From Proteobacteria bacterium UBA4656 (lineage in GTDB: Bacteria; Pseudomonadota; Gammaproteobacteria; Xanthomonadales; Ahniellaceae): a DNA stretch of 19,526 nucleotides. Under the pieces are notes generated by a model that saw only the letters and a program-made list of their open reading frames with translations, did not search any database and was not told the DNA's origin. Shown in pieces: positions 1 to 8,588 of the stretch. Position 1 is the stretch's first letter. Every line of letters begins with the position of its first letter. The position numbers and the translations under genes are program-made. The stretch spans positions 32,352 through 51,877 of the forward strand of contig DHLY01000009.1 in assembly GCA_002405525.1 (NCBI GenBank). Direction: 5' to 3'.

Positions 1-1
1 C

Positions 2-46
2 ATCGAACCTGCGGCCATCGAACCCGCAGCGATCGAACCTGCGGCA
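2..46 (+). repeat. 15-bp tandem repeat, three copies, inside chpA
   Basis: Three consecutive 15-bp units encode Ile-Glu-Pro-Ala-Ala and differ only at third codon positions (cct/ccc, gcg/gca, gcc/gcg/gca). The array touches the window edge and may continue upstream. It lies in an inter-domain linker of ChpA, where repeat-number change would alter linker length without shifting frame. The synonymous differences indicate an older expansion kept at protein level. Confidence 0.75.
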
Positions 47-3000
47 GCCGCACCCGTATGGGCCGAATCCGCGGCCTTGAAGCCCGCCGCAGAGGTGCCT
101 ATCGCGCGGACGGGTTCGTCGGGACCGGCCATGCCTGCGCTCGATCCCCTGCTGCTCGAAATCCTGCGCAGCGAGGTCCTCGGACACCTCGAATCCATCG
201 ATGCCTGGCTTGCCGGCGCGCGCCAGGCGCCGTCGCCGGCCTCGGAATCCTTGCTTCGATCGGTCCATACCCTGCATGGCGCGGTCTCGATGGCCGATCT
301 GCCGGTGGTGAGCGCATTCGTCGGACCGCTGGAGGGCTACATCAAGCGTCTGCGTGCGTCCGGCGAGCGGGTCGATGCGGCAGGCGTGGCGGCAATCGGC
401 GACGCTTCGGAGATGGTCGCCGACGTGGTGGCGCTGCTCGATCGCCCGGGTGCCCCGTTGCCCGACGGCGCGCCGCTGGTCGCGCGCCTCTGCGCCCTGC
501 GCGACGGTCTGCCGGAGCCGCCGCGCGCGCGGGGCCTGTTCGGTCTTGCCGATGACGAATCCGTCGAGTCGGAAGTCGATGCGCCTGCGGATTCCGTTCC
601 CGAGGCCGGGGGCACCGCGGCGGAGGAGGACTGGCTGCTCGAAGCCGGGCCGGCGGCCCCAGCCGAGCCGGAGACGGTCGATCAGGCGGGGCTGGAGGCG
701 GTTGAGTTCTCCGACCTCGAATCACTGCTTGCTGCCGTTGCCGCGGCCGAACCCGGCGCCGCCCACGCGGCGGCTGCCGCGCCCGCACCCGCGCTTGTGG
801 CGGCACGCGAGCCGGGTGCGGTGCTCGAGGAAGAATCCGATCACGCCCCCGTTCTGGCCGCCGGCCAGACTGCGCCAGCATTCACCGACGAGGCGACGGC
901 CGTGCCCGAAGCCGGCACCGCGGTCGAGTCCTTCGTCGCCCCGCCGCCGACGGACGGGCCGGGAGTGCAGGCCGCGGCCGCTTCAGAGCCGGGTCAGATC
1001 GACCTCGCGGCCGCGTCGTCCACTTTCGGCGCCGACAACGAAGATGTCGACCCCGAGGGGCCGCTGCAGTTGCCGGAGATGGACGAGGATCTTCTCGAGA
1101 TTTTCGTCGAGGAGGGCAACGACCTGCTCGACAAGGCGGACATTCTGGTGGCGCGCCTGCGCGAAGCACCCGCCGAACATGAGGCGGTCGTAGATCTGCA
1201 GCGCCAGCTGCACACGATCAAGGGCAACGCGCGCGCCGTGGGGCTTGCCGGGGTCGGCGATCTCTGCCATGCGATGGAGTCGCTGATCGAAACCGTGGTC
1301 GGCGAGCGGGGGGTGCTCGACCGCCCCGCGATCGAGCACCTCGAACGCGCCTTCGACCGCCTGCACCGGATGCTAATCCGCGTCGCGCGACGCCAGGCCG
1401 TCGGTGTGCCGACGCGGATGATCGAGCGTTTCGAGGCCCTGACCCGCGACGAACTGGGGGCCGGCCTGCCGACGCCAACGGACGCGCCGCACACCGAGAT
1501 CGCCTCCGAATCCCGTGCCGCGCCGTCGGCGCCTCCGGTCGCCGCGCCGCCGGCCGCGCCTGCGCCGCCCGCCGCTGCCCCCAAGCCCATCCCGGCTCCC
1601 GCGCTTGCGGCGCAGCGCGTGGCAATGCCCGAGCCGCCGGTCGACGAAGACACCCTCGGGCGCGCGCCTCAGGAGATGATCCGCGTCCGTTCGGACCTGC
1701 TCGACTCGCTGGTCAATTTCGCCGGCGAAGTCTCGATCTACCGCTCGCGGCTGGAGCAGCAGGTCGCTTCGTTCCGCTTCAACCTGGTCGAACTGGAGCA
1801 GACCACTCAGCGTTTGCGCGACCAGTTGCGCAAGATGGAGATCGAGACCGAAGCGCAGATCCTCTCGCGCTACCAGCGCGAGGCGGAAGCGAGCGGCCAG
1901 GAGTTCGATCCGCTCGAACTGGACCGCTTCTCGACCCAGCAGCAGCTCTCGCGCGCCCTCGCCGAGTCGGTGTCCGACCTGCTCGCGTTGCAGAGCGCGC
2001 TGGACGAACTGACCCGCGGCTCGGAAACGCTGCTGCTGCAGCAGCAGCGGGTGTCGTCCGAACTCCAGGAGGGACTGATGCGCACCCGCATGGTGCCTTT
2101 CGATTCGGTGGTGCCGTTGCTGCGTCGGCTGCTGCGCCAGACCGCCGACACGGAGCGCAAGCGTGCCGGACTTCGCATCGAGGGAGCGCAGGGCGAAATG
2201 GACCGCAACCTGCTCGAGCGCATGAAGGCGCCCTTCGAGCACATGCTGCGCAACGCGATCGCGCACGGCATCGAACCACCGGGCGAACGGGTCGCCGCCG
2301 GCAAGCCGGAAGAGGGCACGGTGCGCATAGCGGTCAGTCGCGAGGCGACCGAAGTCGTGATCCGCGTGTCCGACGACGGTCGCGGCATGGACCGCGACGC
2401 GATCCGCCGCAAGGCGATCGAGCGCGGCCTGATGCGGCCCGACGCGCAGCTTTCCGACCGCGATCTGTTCGCGTTCGTGACCGAGACCGGATTCTCGACC
2501 GCCGAGCGGCTCACCCAGGTCGCCGGGCGAGGCGTCGGCATGGACGTGGTTGCGAACGAGATCCGCCAGCTCGGTGGTTCGCTGTCGATCGACAGCCAGC
2601 GCGGCGCGGGAACCGAGTTCACCATCCGGCTGCCGTTCACGCTGGCGGTGACGCAGGCGATCCTGGTCCGGCTCGGCGATCAGGTGTTCGCGGTCCCGAT
2701 GTCGTCGGTGCAGGGCGTTGCTCGCATCGCGCGCGACGACTTCGATCGCCGCATGGCGCAGGCGCTTCCGTCCTTTGCCTATGCGGGCGAGCCCTTCGCC
2801 ATGCACGAGCTCAATGGCCTGCTCGGCATGCCGCCGCAGCGCGCGACCGACGAAGCGCAGTTGCCGTTGTTGCTGGCACGGGCCGGCGACCAGCGCGCCG
2901 CGATCCGCGTGGATGGCGTGCTGGGAAGTCGCGAAATCGTGGTGAAGGGCGCGGGACCGCAGGTGAGTTCGGTGCCGGGGATCTTCGGCGCAACCATCAT

Positions 3001-3544
3001 GGGCGATGGTTCGGTGGTGATGATCCTCGACCTCGCCCCGCTGGTGCGCCGCAGCGCGGCCCTTCGTGCCGAGATCGCGATCGAGGCCGAGCTGGAGGAC
3101 GCGCTGCCGGGGCTGGTCGCGCCTGCTGCGCCCGCCGTTCCTGCCGCGCCGGAGCCACGTCGCCAGTCGCTGGTGATGGTGGTCGACGACTCGATCACCA
3201 TGCGCAAGGTCACCAGTCGGGTGCTCGAGCGCAACGACATGGAGGTGGTGACGGCGAAGGACGGCATCGACGCGGTGGAGAAGCTGCAGGACCGTGTGCC
3301 CGACCTCGTGCTGCTCGACATCGAGATGCCGCGCATGGACGGATACGAGCTCGCGACCTACATGCGCAACGACCCCCGACTGCGAGGCGTGCCGATCATC
3401 ATGATCACCTCTCGAACCGGCGAGAAGCACCGCCAGCGCGCCTTCGAGATCGGCGTCGATCGCTATCTCGGCAAGCCGTACCAGGAGGCGGACCTGCTGC
3501 GCAACGTCGAGGAAACCTTGAGGTCGTCCCGTGCCATCCACTGA
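2..3544 (+). CDS. chpA: ChpA/PilL hybrid chemotaxis histidine kinase (5' truncated)
   Basis: The frame is open from the first bases, so the gene begins upstream; 1180 residues are visible. In order they show: an alanine/proline linker with a triple IEPAA repeat; a degenerate Hpt-like helical domain (HTLHG, His at about residue 89); a long acidic linker; a canonical Hpt domain with HTIKGNAR (phospho-acceptor His about 404); a proline/alanine linker; CheA dimerisation and ATPase regions with N box HMLRNAIAHG (about 747), DDGRGMD, ETGFSTAE and GRGVGMD; a CheW-like domain (about 880-1015); and a C-terminal receiver with VVDDS, phospho-Asp about 1106 in LLDIEMP, and the GKPY lysine. This is the architecture of ChpA/PilL, the kinase of the type IV pilus Chp system controlling twitching motility and cAMP. 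chpB starts inside its 3' end (14-bp overlap), implying translational coupling. Identity is secure; how many Hpt domains lie upstream is unknown. Confidence 0.93.
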   Translation: MEPAAIEPAAIEPAAAAPVWAESAALKPAAEVPIARTGSSGPAMPALDPLLLEILRSEVLGHLESIDAWLAGARQAPSPASESLLRSVHTLHGAVSMADLPVVSAFVGPLEGYIKRLRASGERVDAAGVAAIGDASEMVADVVALLDRPGAPLPDGAPLVARLCALRDGLPEPPRARGLFGLADDESVESEVDAPADSVPEAGGTAAEEDWLLEAGPAAPAEPETVDQAGLEAVEFSDLESLLAAVAAAEPGAAHAAAAAPAPALVAAREPGAVLEEESDHAPVLAAGQTAPAFTDEATAVPEAGTAVESFVAPPPTDGPGVQAAAASEPGQIDLAAASSTFGADNEDVDPEGPLQLPEMDEDLLEIFVEEGNDLLDKADILVARLREAPAEHEAVVDLQRQLHTIKGNARAVGLAGVGDLCHAMESLIETVVGERGVLDRPAIEHLERAFDRLHRMLIRVARRQAVGVPTRMIERFEALTRDELGAGLPTPTDAPHTEIASESRAAPSAPPVAAPPAAPAPPAAAPKPIPAPALAAQRVAMPEPPVDEDTLGRAPQEMIRVRSDLLDSLVNFAGEVSIYRSRLEQQVASFRFNLVELEQTTQRLRDQLRKMEIETEAQILSRYQREAEASGQEFDPLELDRFSTQQQLSRALAESVSDLLALQSALDELTRGSETLLLQQQRVSSELQEGLMRTRMVPFDSVVPLLRRLLRQTADTERKRAGLRIEGAQGEMDRNLLERMKAPFEHMLRNAIAHGIEPPGERVAAGKPEEGTVRIAVSREATEVVIRVSDDGRGMDRDAIRRKAIERGLMRPDAQLSDRDLFAFVTETGFSTAERLTQVAGRGVGMDVVANEIRQLGGSLSIDSQRGAGTEFTIRLPFTLAVTQAILVRLGDQVFAVPMSSVQGVARIARDDFDRRMAQALPSFAYAGEPFAMHELNGLLGMPPQRATDEAQLPLLLARAGDQRAAIRVDGVLGSREIVVKGAGPQVSSVPGIFGATIMGDGSVVMILDLAPLVRRSAALRAEIAIEAELEDALPGLVAPAAPAVPAAPEPRRQSLVMVVDDSITMRKVTSRVLERNDMEVVTAKDGIDAVEKLQDRVPDLVLLDIEMPRMDGYELATYMRNDPRLRGVPIIMITSRTGEKHRQRAFEIGVDRYLGKPYQEADLLRNVEETLRSSRAIH

Positions 3545-5429
3545 TCGCCACCAAGAGGTCCTGGTCGCCCTGCTCTACGCGCAGCAGGGTCTTCAGCCGC
3601 ATCTGAAGGATGCGCTGGACCGGCTCGGCGCGCGGGTCGTGTATGACGCCGCGGCGGCGCGCTTCGACCGTTCGATGCTGGATGCCTCCGGTGCGCAGGT
3701 GGTGCTGGTCAATCTCGAGCCGGAGGCCGACGAGGAGATCGACGCCCTCGGCACCCTTCTCGCCGACGGCGCGATGCGCCTGGTGTTCAACGACGCCGAG
3801 GTCTCGAGCCGGCTGCAGGGCTGGGACCAGGCGCGCTGGGCGCGTCATCTGGCTGCCAAGATCCGTGGCGGCGGCGACCTGGATCCACCGCGGCCACCGG
3901 GAGCGCAGCCGGTTCCGGCACGCAACAGCGCACAGCCGGCGCGGCGGCGCGGCGGCGGAGCCCAGGTCATCCCCTTCCGACTGGAGGGTGAGGAGCTGGA
4001 TCGCGCGATGGCAGCCGACACCGCGGAATCGCTGCGTCGCACGCGTGCGGCTCTGGTCACCCCTGAGGAGCCGATCACTCCTGAACTGGTCGACCCTCAC
4101 GCGCGCCAGCCGTCGCGCCATGACGCGACCACTCTGGTTCTGCCGCGCGCCGACCTCGAGCGGGCGCTGATCGCCGAGCCGCCATCGCATCACGACGCAC
4201 CGACCCTGGAACTGGGTGGCGAAGCCGTTTCCGCGGCCGGCGCCGCGGCCGCCGTGGACCTGCAGCGCAATCCGGAGTTCGCGCAGACCTTGCGCGACTT
4301 CGGGCTGGTCGACGCGGCGCCGGCAACCGGCGATCCTGCCGACCCGCCGGCGATGCGCTTCACCGCGGAGTTCGACGAAGCCCACGACGCGCTGCAGTCC
4401 GGCGTGCTGGAAGACGACCCCACGCCGTCCCAGCGCGAGACGCCGCCAGCCGGCCTCGACGACCTGCTGCTCGACGTGTCAGCCCCTGTGATTCCGCCCC
4501 CCGCGCCGGCACCGCGAGGCCAGTCCCCCCGGCCCGCCGTGAGGGCCCGCTCGCTCGACGAGTTCGAGTTCGCCGGCCTCTCGCTGGAGCCCCTGCCCGG
4601 GGACGAGGGCGCCGCCGCGCCGCCTGAACCCATCACCGGCCGCGCCCATTTCACGATCGACGAGAACGAGCGCAACACGGCCGTGCTCGAGCCGGTGGCG
4701 GACGCGCCGCCGGTCGTTGTCGAGGACTTCGATCCCGGGGCGCTGATCGACTACGTGCCATCGACGCCGCCCCCGTCGCGATCCGGGACCCGCCCTGCGC
4801 CGCCGCCCGCGGTGCCCGAGGCGGAGGAGGGCGTGCGCAATGTCTGGGTGCTCGGGGCGTCGATCGGCGGTCCGGAGGCAGTGCGCGAATTCCTGGCCGC
4901 GCTGCCGGCGGACGTGCCGGCGCTGTTCCTGCTTGCCCAGCACATGGGCGCCGATTTCTTCGATCTGATGGTGCAGCAGCTCGCGCGCGCATCCCGCCTG
5001 CCGGTGCGCACGGTGCTCGATGGCGATGTCTGCCGCCACGGCTCGGTGCTGGTCGTGCCGCTGGCGGAACGACTGCTGCTGGAGCCCGATGGTCGGGTGA
5101 GCGTCCAGGCCGCCGACGAGCCGTCGCCCTACAGGCCTTCGATCGACCGAGTGCTGCGCGACATTGCTGACCGTTTCGGCCGCACATCCGGGGCGATCGT
5201 GTTTAGCGGCATGGCGCGTGACGCGGTCGCCGGCGCCATCCACATGCGCGATTGCGGCGGCACGGTCTGGGTACAGGACCCCGCCACCTGCGTGATCAGT
5301 TCGATGGTCGACGGCGCGCAGGATGCCGGCGTGGTTTCGTTCGTCGGCTCGCCGGCCGAGCTGGCTCAGGAGTTCGTCGCCGAGATGGCGCGCCGCGCCG
5401 CCGCCGCAACCGCGTGGAGCGCCCCATGA
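3531..5429 (+). CDS. chpB: ChpB, CheB-type methylesterase with degenerate receiver
   Basis: 632 residues from a GTG start overlapping the chpA end by 14 bp. The C-terminal part (about 438-620) is a CheB methylesterase domain with its full catalytic triad: Ser444 in GASIGG, His471 in AQHMG and Asp564 in GMARDAVAG, spaced much as in enterobacterial CheB. It should demethylate glutamyl methyl esters on the PilJ-type receptor feeding ChpA. The first roughly 110 residues resemble a receiver fold, but the strand that should hold the phospho-acceptor reads VVLVNLEP, giving Asn61 instead of Asp, so phosphorylation there is unlikely. Between the two lies about 320 residues of acidic, proline- and alanine-rich, probably disordered linker. 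The gene ends in an ATGA overlap with chpC. The enzyme assignment is firm; the receiver relationship is inferred from pattern only. Confidence 0.9.
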   Translation: MPSTDRHQEVLVALLYAQQGLQPHLKDALDRLGARVVYDAAAARFDRSMLDASGAQVVLVNLEPEADEEIDALGTLLADGAMRLVFNDAEVSSRLQGWDQARWARHLAAKIRGGGDLDPPRPPGAQPVPARNSAQPARRRGGGAQVIPFRLEGEELDRAMAADTAESLRRTRAALVTPEEPITPELVDPHARQPSRHDATTLVLPRADLERALIAEPPSHHDAPTLELGGEAVSAAGAAAAVDLQRNPEFAQTLRDFGLVDAAPATGDPADPPAMRFTAEFDEAHDALQSGVLEDDPTPSQRETPPAGLDDLLLDVSAPVIPPPAPAPRGQSPRPAVRARSLDEFEFAGLSLEPLPGDEGAAAPPEPITGRAHFTIDENERNTAVLEPVADAPPVVVEDFDPGALIDYVPSTPPPSRSGTRPAPPPAVPEAEEGVRNVWVLGASIGGPEAVREFLAALPADVPALFLLAQHMGADFFDLMVQQLARASRLPVRTVLDGDVCRHGSVLVVPLAERLLLEPDGRVSVQAADEPSPYRPSIDRVLRDIADRFGRTSGAIVFSGMARDAVAGAIHMRDCGGTVWVQDPATCVISSMVDGAQDAGVVSFVGSPAELAQEFVAEMARRAAAATAWSAP

Positions 5430-5902
5430 CCGACACCCCGCGCGACATTCGCGGCCTGCTGATCACCGTGACGGGCGGGCGTCTGCTGCTGCCCAACGCC
5501 AACGTGTCCGAGATCATCACCGCCGCCACGCCGGAGCCGGTGCCTGGGGCGCCGCCGTGGCTGCTGGGGCGCGTGCGCTGGCGAGGCTGGCGGGTGCCAC
5601 TGGTGTCCTTCGCACTGCTGGCGAGCATCGCCGAGCGCGATGGCACGCTGAGCGCCAAGGTGGTGGTGCTCAAGGCGCTCGGTGCTCGCCCACGGATGCC
5701 GTTCATCGCCCTGCTGTGCCTCGGATTCCCGCGCCTCACCACGGTGTCGCCGGAGCTCCTGGTGCCGGTCGACGAGGATGGGGAGGGCCGGCCTGGCGTG
5801 CGCATGGGCGTGTTGGTGCGCGACGATCCGGCGCTCATCCCGGACCTGCCGGCGATCGAGTCGCTGGTCGCAGAGGCGCTCGACGCGTCCGCTGCGGCCT
5901 GA
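5426..5902 (+). CDS. chpC: ChpC, CheW-like adaptor
   Basis: 158 residues starting at the ATG in an ATGA overlap with chpB. The sequence has the CheW-type pattern: an N-terminal strand ending LLLPNANVSEII, then the LLGRVRWRGWRVPLVSF segment typical of CheW/ChpC beta-barrels, and a C-terminal region shorter than canonical CheW. In the Chp system ChpC is thought to link extra receptors to the ChpA kinase at the inner membrane. Context supports this, being third after chpA and chpB as in Pseudomonas. The TGA stop (5900-5902) lies in the left arm of the palindrome shared with the convergent rsmE. Confidence 0.85.
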   Translation: MTDTPRDIRGLLITVTGGRLLLPNANVSEIITAATPEPVPGAPPWLLGRVRWRGWRVPLVSFALLASIAERDGTLSAKVVVLKALGARPRMPFIALLCLGFPRLTTVSPELLVPVDEDGEGRPGVRMGVLVRDDPALIPDLPAIESLVAEALDASAAA

Positions 5903-5929
5903 GAGGCTGTTTTTTCACAGTCTCTCAGG
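5898..5929. terminator. Palindrome shared by the 3' ends of chpC and rsmE
   Basis: Two 13-nt arms (5898-5910 and 5917-5929) pair with one exception, G5906 against T5921, which is a G.U pair in plus-strand RNA. The loop is 6 nt and T-rich. The left arm supplies the chpC stop TGA (5900-5902); the right arm, read on the minus strand, supplies the rsmE stop TGA (5927-5925). Its position between convergent genes suggests a bidirectional terminator, but a T tract after the stem is lacking on both strands. A near copy lies at 19022-19052, so it also behaves as a dispersed repeat. Confidence 0.6.
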
Positions 5930-6659
5930 CGAGGTCGCCGTCGCGCGCCTGCAGCGCGGCGAGCAGCGCGGGCCCCGCCGTCTCGGTGCGCAGCACGCGC
6001 GGGCCGAGGGTCAAACGCCGGAAACCGGCGGCATCCAGCGCGGCCAGGTCGCGGTCCGACAGTCCGCCCTCGGGACCGACCACGGCGACCACGTCGTCGA
6101 TGGCAACCGGAAGCTCCGACAGACGCAGGTCGCCGTCCGGTGCGAGGGCCAGCCGCAGCGGGCCGGCGGGCAGTTGCGACGCCCAGTCGGGAAGGGCGCG
6201 CGGCGCCTGCAGATCCGGCACGTTTGCGCGGCCGCACTGCTCGCAAGCCGACAGCACCACGCCGCGCCAGTGTGCCACCCGCCGCGCCTCGCGCTCGGCG
6301 TCGAGCCTGACCTCGGTGCGCTCGCTCACCAGCGGCACGATGGCCGCCACACCGAGTTCGACCGCCTTCTGGATCACGCCGTCCATCTTCTCGCCGCGCG
6401 CGATGCACTGCGCCAGCGTCACTCGAAGCGGCGACTCGGCTGCCGCCGGCGGTCCGGCCTGCGCGCAGGCGAACAGCACCTCGCGCCCCTGCAGGCGAAG
6501 CGTGCCGGCATAGTCGTGACCGTCGCCGTTGAAGCAGGTCACGGCGGCGCCATCGGGCAGGCGCAGCACGCGGACCAGGTGCTCGGCCGCGAAGCGCGGC
6601 AGGGCGACCGTGGCGCCGGGTGCCAGCGGCGTGTCGACGAAGGCGCGAACCCGGCGCAT
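5925..6659 (-). CDS. rsmE: RsmE, 16S rRNA (uracil1498-N3)-methyltransferase
   Basis: 244 residues, the normal length for RsmE, which uses S-adenosylmethionine to methylate N3 of U1498 in 16S rRNA of the 30S subunit. Family motifs are clear: RFAAEHLVRVLRLPDG near the N terminus (PUA-like RNA-binding domain), CIARGEKMDGVIQKAVELG (about 85-103), VVGPEGGLSDRDL (about 193-205) and LGPRVLRTETAGPALLAAL (about 218-236), the last two building the knotted SPOUT cofactor site. The start ATG shares a base with the bioA stop (TGATG), so the two are translationally coupled in a bioA-rsmE unit. A longer frame upstream only repeats bioA out of frame. The stop codon lies in the palindrome shared with chpC. 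Confidence 0.95.
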   Translation of the reverse strand: MRRVRAFVDTPLAPGATVALPRFAAEHLVRVLRLPDGAAVTCFNGDGHDYAGTLRLQGREVLFACAQAGPPAAAESPLRVTLAQCIARGEKMDGVIQKAVELGVAAIVPLVSERTEVRLDAEREARRVAHWRGVVLSACEQCGRANVPDLQAPRALPDWASQLPAGPLRLALAPDGDLRLSELPVAIDDVVAVVGPEGGLSDRDLAALDAAGFRRLTLGPRVLRTETAGPALLAALQARDGDLA

Positions 6660-8059
6660 CAGAGTTCCAGCGCCGCCGGGTCGAAGGACTGCGCGGTCAC
6701 CGCGACCTGCGTCGGACGCGCGTCGTCGGTGGCAGCGAGGATGCCTGCACGCGCGGTGTCGACCATGAAGCGGATCTGGTCCGCGGTGATGCAATACGGC
6801 GGCATGAAGTACACCACGTGGCCGAGCGGGCGCAGCAGCGCGCCATGTTCGAGTCCGTGGCAGTAGACGCGCAGGCCGCGCCGATCCTGCCACGGGAAGG
6901 GCGTTCCGGCGGCGGGGTCGGCGAGCAGATCGAGCGCGCCGATCAGGCCGCGGCGACGCAGGTTCGCGACGTACGGCAGGTCGGCCAGCGGCGCCATCGC
7001 GGCCTCCAGCGCGGCGCCAAGCGCGGCCACGCGATCGAGCACCGGTTCCTCGCGGAACGTGGCCATCACCGCGCGCGCGGCGGCGCAGGCCAGCGGGTTG
7101 CCGGCGTACGAGTGCGAATGCAGAAAGGCGCGCCGCGTGCGGTACTCGGCGTAGAAAGCGTCGTAGACGTCCTGTGTGGTCAGCACCGCCGACAGCGGCA
7201 GAAAGCCGCCGGTCAGGCCCTTGGAAAGAACCAGGAAATCGGGCGTGATGCCGGCTTGCGCATGGGCGAACAGCGTGCCGGTACGGCCGAAACCGACCGC
7301 GATCTCGTCGGCGATCAGGTGCACGCCGTGGCGGTCGCAGGCCGCGCGCACGCGGCCGAGCCAGGCTGGATCGTGCATCAGCATGCCGCCAGCGCCCTGC
7401 ACCAGCGGCTCGACGATCACCGCGCAGATGGTGTCGCCATGTTCGCCCAGCAGCGCGTCGAGTCCGTCGGCGGCGCGCACGGCGGCCTGCGCGGGCGTCT
7501 CGCCGCGACGCGGGGCGGGGCAGGGCGCGAAAGTCGGCGCATTGAGCAAAGCGTCATAAGTCTCGCGGTACAGCGCCACGTCGGTGACCGACAGCGCGCC
7601 CAGGGTCTCGCCGTGGTAGCCGCCCTCGATGGCGACGAAGCGGGTGCGTTTCGGATGGCCGGCGTTGCGCCACCAGTGGAAGCTCATCTTCAGCGCGACC
7701 TCGATGCCCGAGGCGCCGTTGTCGGCGTAAAACACGCGCTTGAATGGCGGCCCGGCGGCGGCCAGCAGGTCCTCGGCAAGGCCGACCGCCGGTTCGTGGG
7801 TGACGCCGGCCAGCATCACGTGCGCGACCCGGTCGAGCTGGTCGCGGATCGCGGCCGACACCCGCGGATCGTTGTGGCCGAACAGGTTCACCCACCAGGA
7901 CGAGATGGCGTCCAGCCACCGCCTGCCGTCCGCGGCGTGCAGCCACGCTCCTTGCGCGCGCGCCACCGGAAGCAGCGGCAGCGACTCGTGGTCGTGCATC
8001 TGGGTGCACGGGTGCCACAGCACGGCGAGGTCGCGGCGGATGAGGTCGGCGTCGGTCAT
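6659..8059 (-). CDS. bioA: BioA, adenosylmethionine-8-amino-7-oxononanoate transaminase
   Basis: 466 residues, somewhat longer than the roughly 430 of enterobacterial BioA. This PLP enzyme converts 7-keto-8-aminopelargonate to 7,8-diaminopelargonate in biotin synthesis, with S-adenosylmethionine as amino donor. Diagnostic features are WHPCTQM (15-21), DAISSWWVNLFGH (50-62), GGYHGETLGALS (146-157), the PLP-ring Asp in LIADEIAVGFGRTG (Asp251) and the Schiff-base Lys280 in LSKGLTGGFLPLS. Other biotin genes are not adjacent. It is first of a two-gene unit with rsmE and diverges from gspG across 85 bp; no strong Shine-Dalgarno is seen. The C-terminal extension after about residue 445 is low complexity. 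Confidence 0.95.
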   Translation of the reverse strand: MTDADLIRRDLAVLWHPCTQMHDHESLPLLPVARAQGAWLHAADGRRWLDAISSWWVNLFGHNDPRVSAAIRDQLDRVAHVMLAGVTHEPAVGLAEDLLAAAGPPFKRVFYADNGASGIEVALKMSFHWWRNAGHPKRTRFVAIEGGYHGETLGALSVTDVALYRETYDALLNAPTFAPCPAPRRGETPAQAAVRAADGLDALLGEHGDTICAVIVEPLVQGAGGMLMHDPAWLGRVRAACDRHGVHLIADEIAVGFGRTGTLFAHAQAGITPDFLVLSKGLTGGFLPLSAVLTTQDVYDAFYAEYRTRRAFLHSHSYAGNPLACAAARAVMATFREEPVLDRVAALGAALEAAMAPLADLPYVANLRRRGLIGALDLLADPAAGTPFPWQDRRGLRVYCHGLEHGALLRPLGHVVYFMPPYCITADQIRFMVDTARAGILAATDDARPTQVAVTAQSFDPAALEL

Positions 8060-8105
8060 GGGTGCACAACCGCGCCGGGGACGGGTGGTGGGCGCGGAAC
8101 CAGCC

Positions 8106-8111
8106 TATAAT
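8106..8111 (+). promoter_or_regulatory. Consensus -10 element upstream of gspG
   Basis: A perfect TATAAT stands in the only AT-rich spot of the 85-bp bioA/gspG divergent region. It predicts transcription starting near 8118 and a leader of about 27 nt. No good -35 hexamer occurs at 16-18 bp. On the minus strand the same bases read GATTAT, so a bioA promoter might share the spot. A Shine-Dalgarno-like AAGG (8134-8137) lies 7 nt before the gspG ATG. Confidence 0.6.
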
Positions 8112-8144
8112 CGCGGTCGTTCCCGCAGTGCACAAGGTTCGAGC

Positions 8145-8588
8145 ATGACACGCCGGTTTCGACCTGCAAGCCGCGGTTTCACCCTGATCGAGATCGTGGT
8201 CGCGGTGGCCATCCTCGCGATCCTCGCTTCCATCGTGGTGCCGCGCGTGCTCGGCCGGGTCGACGACGCCAACATCGCCAAGGCGCGCACCGAGATCAGC
8301 GTACTGGGTTCGGCGCTGAACCTTTACAGGCTCGACAACTTCGCCTATCCCAGCAGCGATCAGGGACTGCAGGCCCTCGTCGCGCAGCCGGGCGGGTCGC
8401 CAGAGGCACGCAACTGGCGCGCCGGCGGCTACCTCGAGGGCGGTCGCGTGCCCAGGGACCCGTGGGGCCGCGACTACCAGTACCTCTCGCCCGGTCAACG
8501 CGGCGAGTTCGACGTCTATTCGCTCGGTCGCGACGGCCGTCCGGGCGGCGAGGGCGTCGACGCCGACATCGGCAACTGGACGGAGTGA
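8145..8588 (+). CDS. gspG: GspG, major pseudopilin of the type II secretion system
   Basis: 147 residues, usual GspG size. The prepilin peptidase site is RG|FTLIEIVV (cleavage after Gly11) with Glu at +5 and a hydrophobic helix of about 20 residues. The C-terminal half carries GspG hallmarks: YPSSDQGLQAL, the DPWGRDYQYLSPG block and the calcium-loop region GRDGRPGGEGVDADIGNW. The mature protein polymerises into the periplasmic pseudopilus that pushes folded exoproteins through the GspD secretin. The ATG is preceded by AAGG at 7 nt spacing; in-frame upstream sequence runs antisense into bioA and is discounted. It leads a tightly overlapping series through gspK. Confidence 0.97.
   Translation: MTRRFRPASRGFTLIEIVVAVAILAILASIVVPRVLGRVDDANIAKARTEISVLGSALNLYRLDNFAYPSSDQGLQALVAQPGGSPEARNWRAGGYLEGGRVPRDPWGRDYQYLSPGQRGEFDVYSLGRDGRPGGEGVDADIGNWTE

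Noticed and set aside
1373..3541. 722-residue open frame on the minus strand opposite chpA
   Set aside because: It is fully antisense to a kinase with intact domain motifs, and its His/Arg/Gln-rich composition with no recognisable motif is what GC-rich antisense frames give.
6620..8110. 496-residue open frame on the plus strand opposite bioA
   Set aside because: Low-complexity Arg/Gly/Ala content, no motifs, and bioA on the other strand has its full catalytic set.
8062..8135. GTGCACAA repeated at 8062-8069 and 8128-8135 between bioA and gspG
   Set aside because: An 8-mer repeated twice in 74 bp is suggestive of a binding site but not enough; no third copy or known regulator matches.
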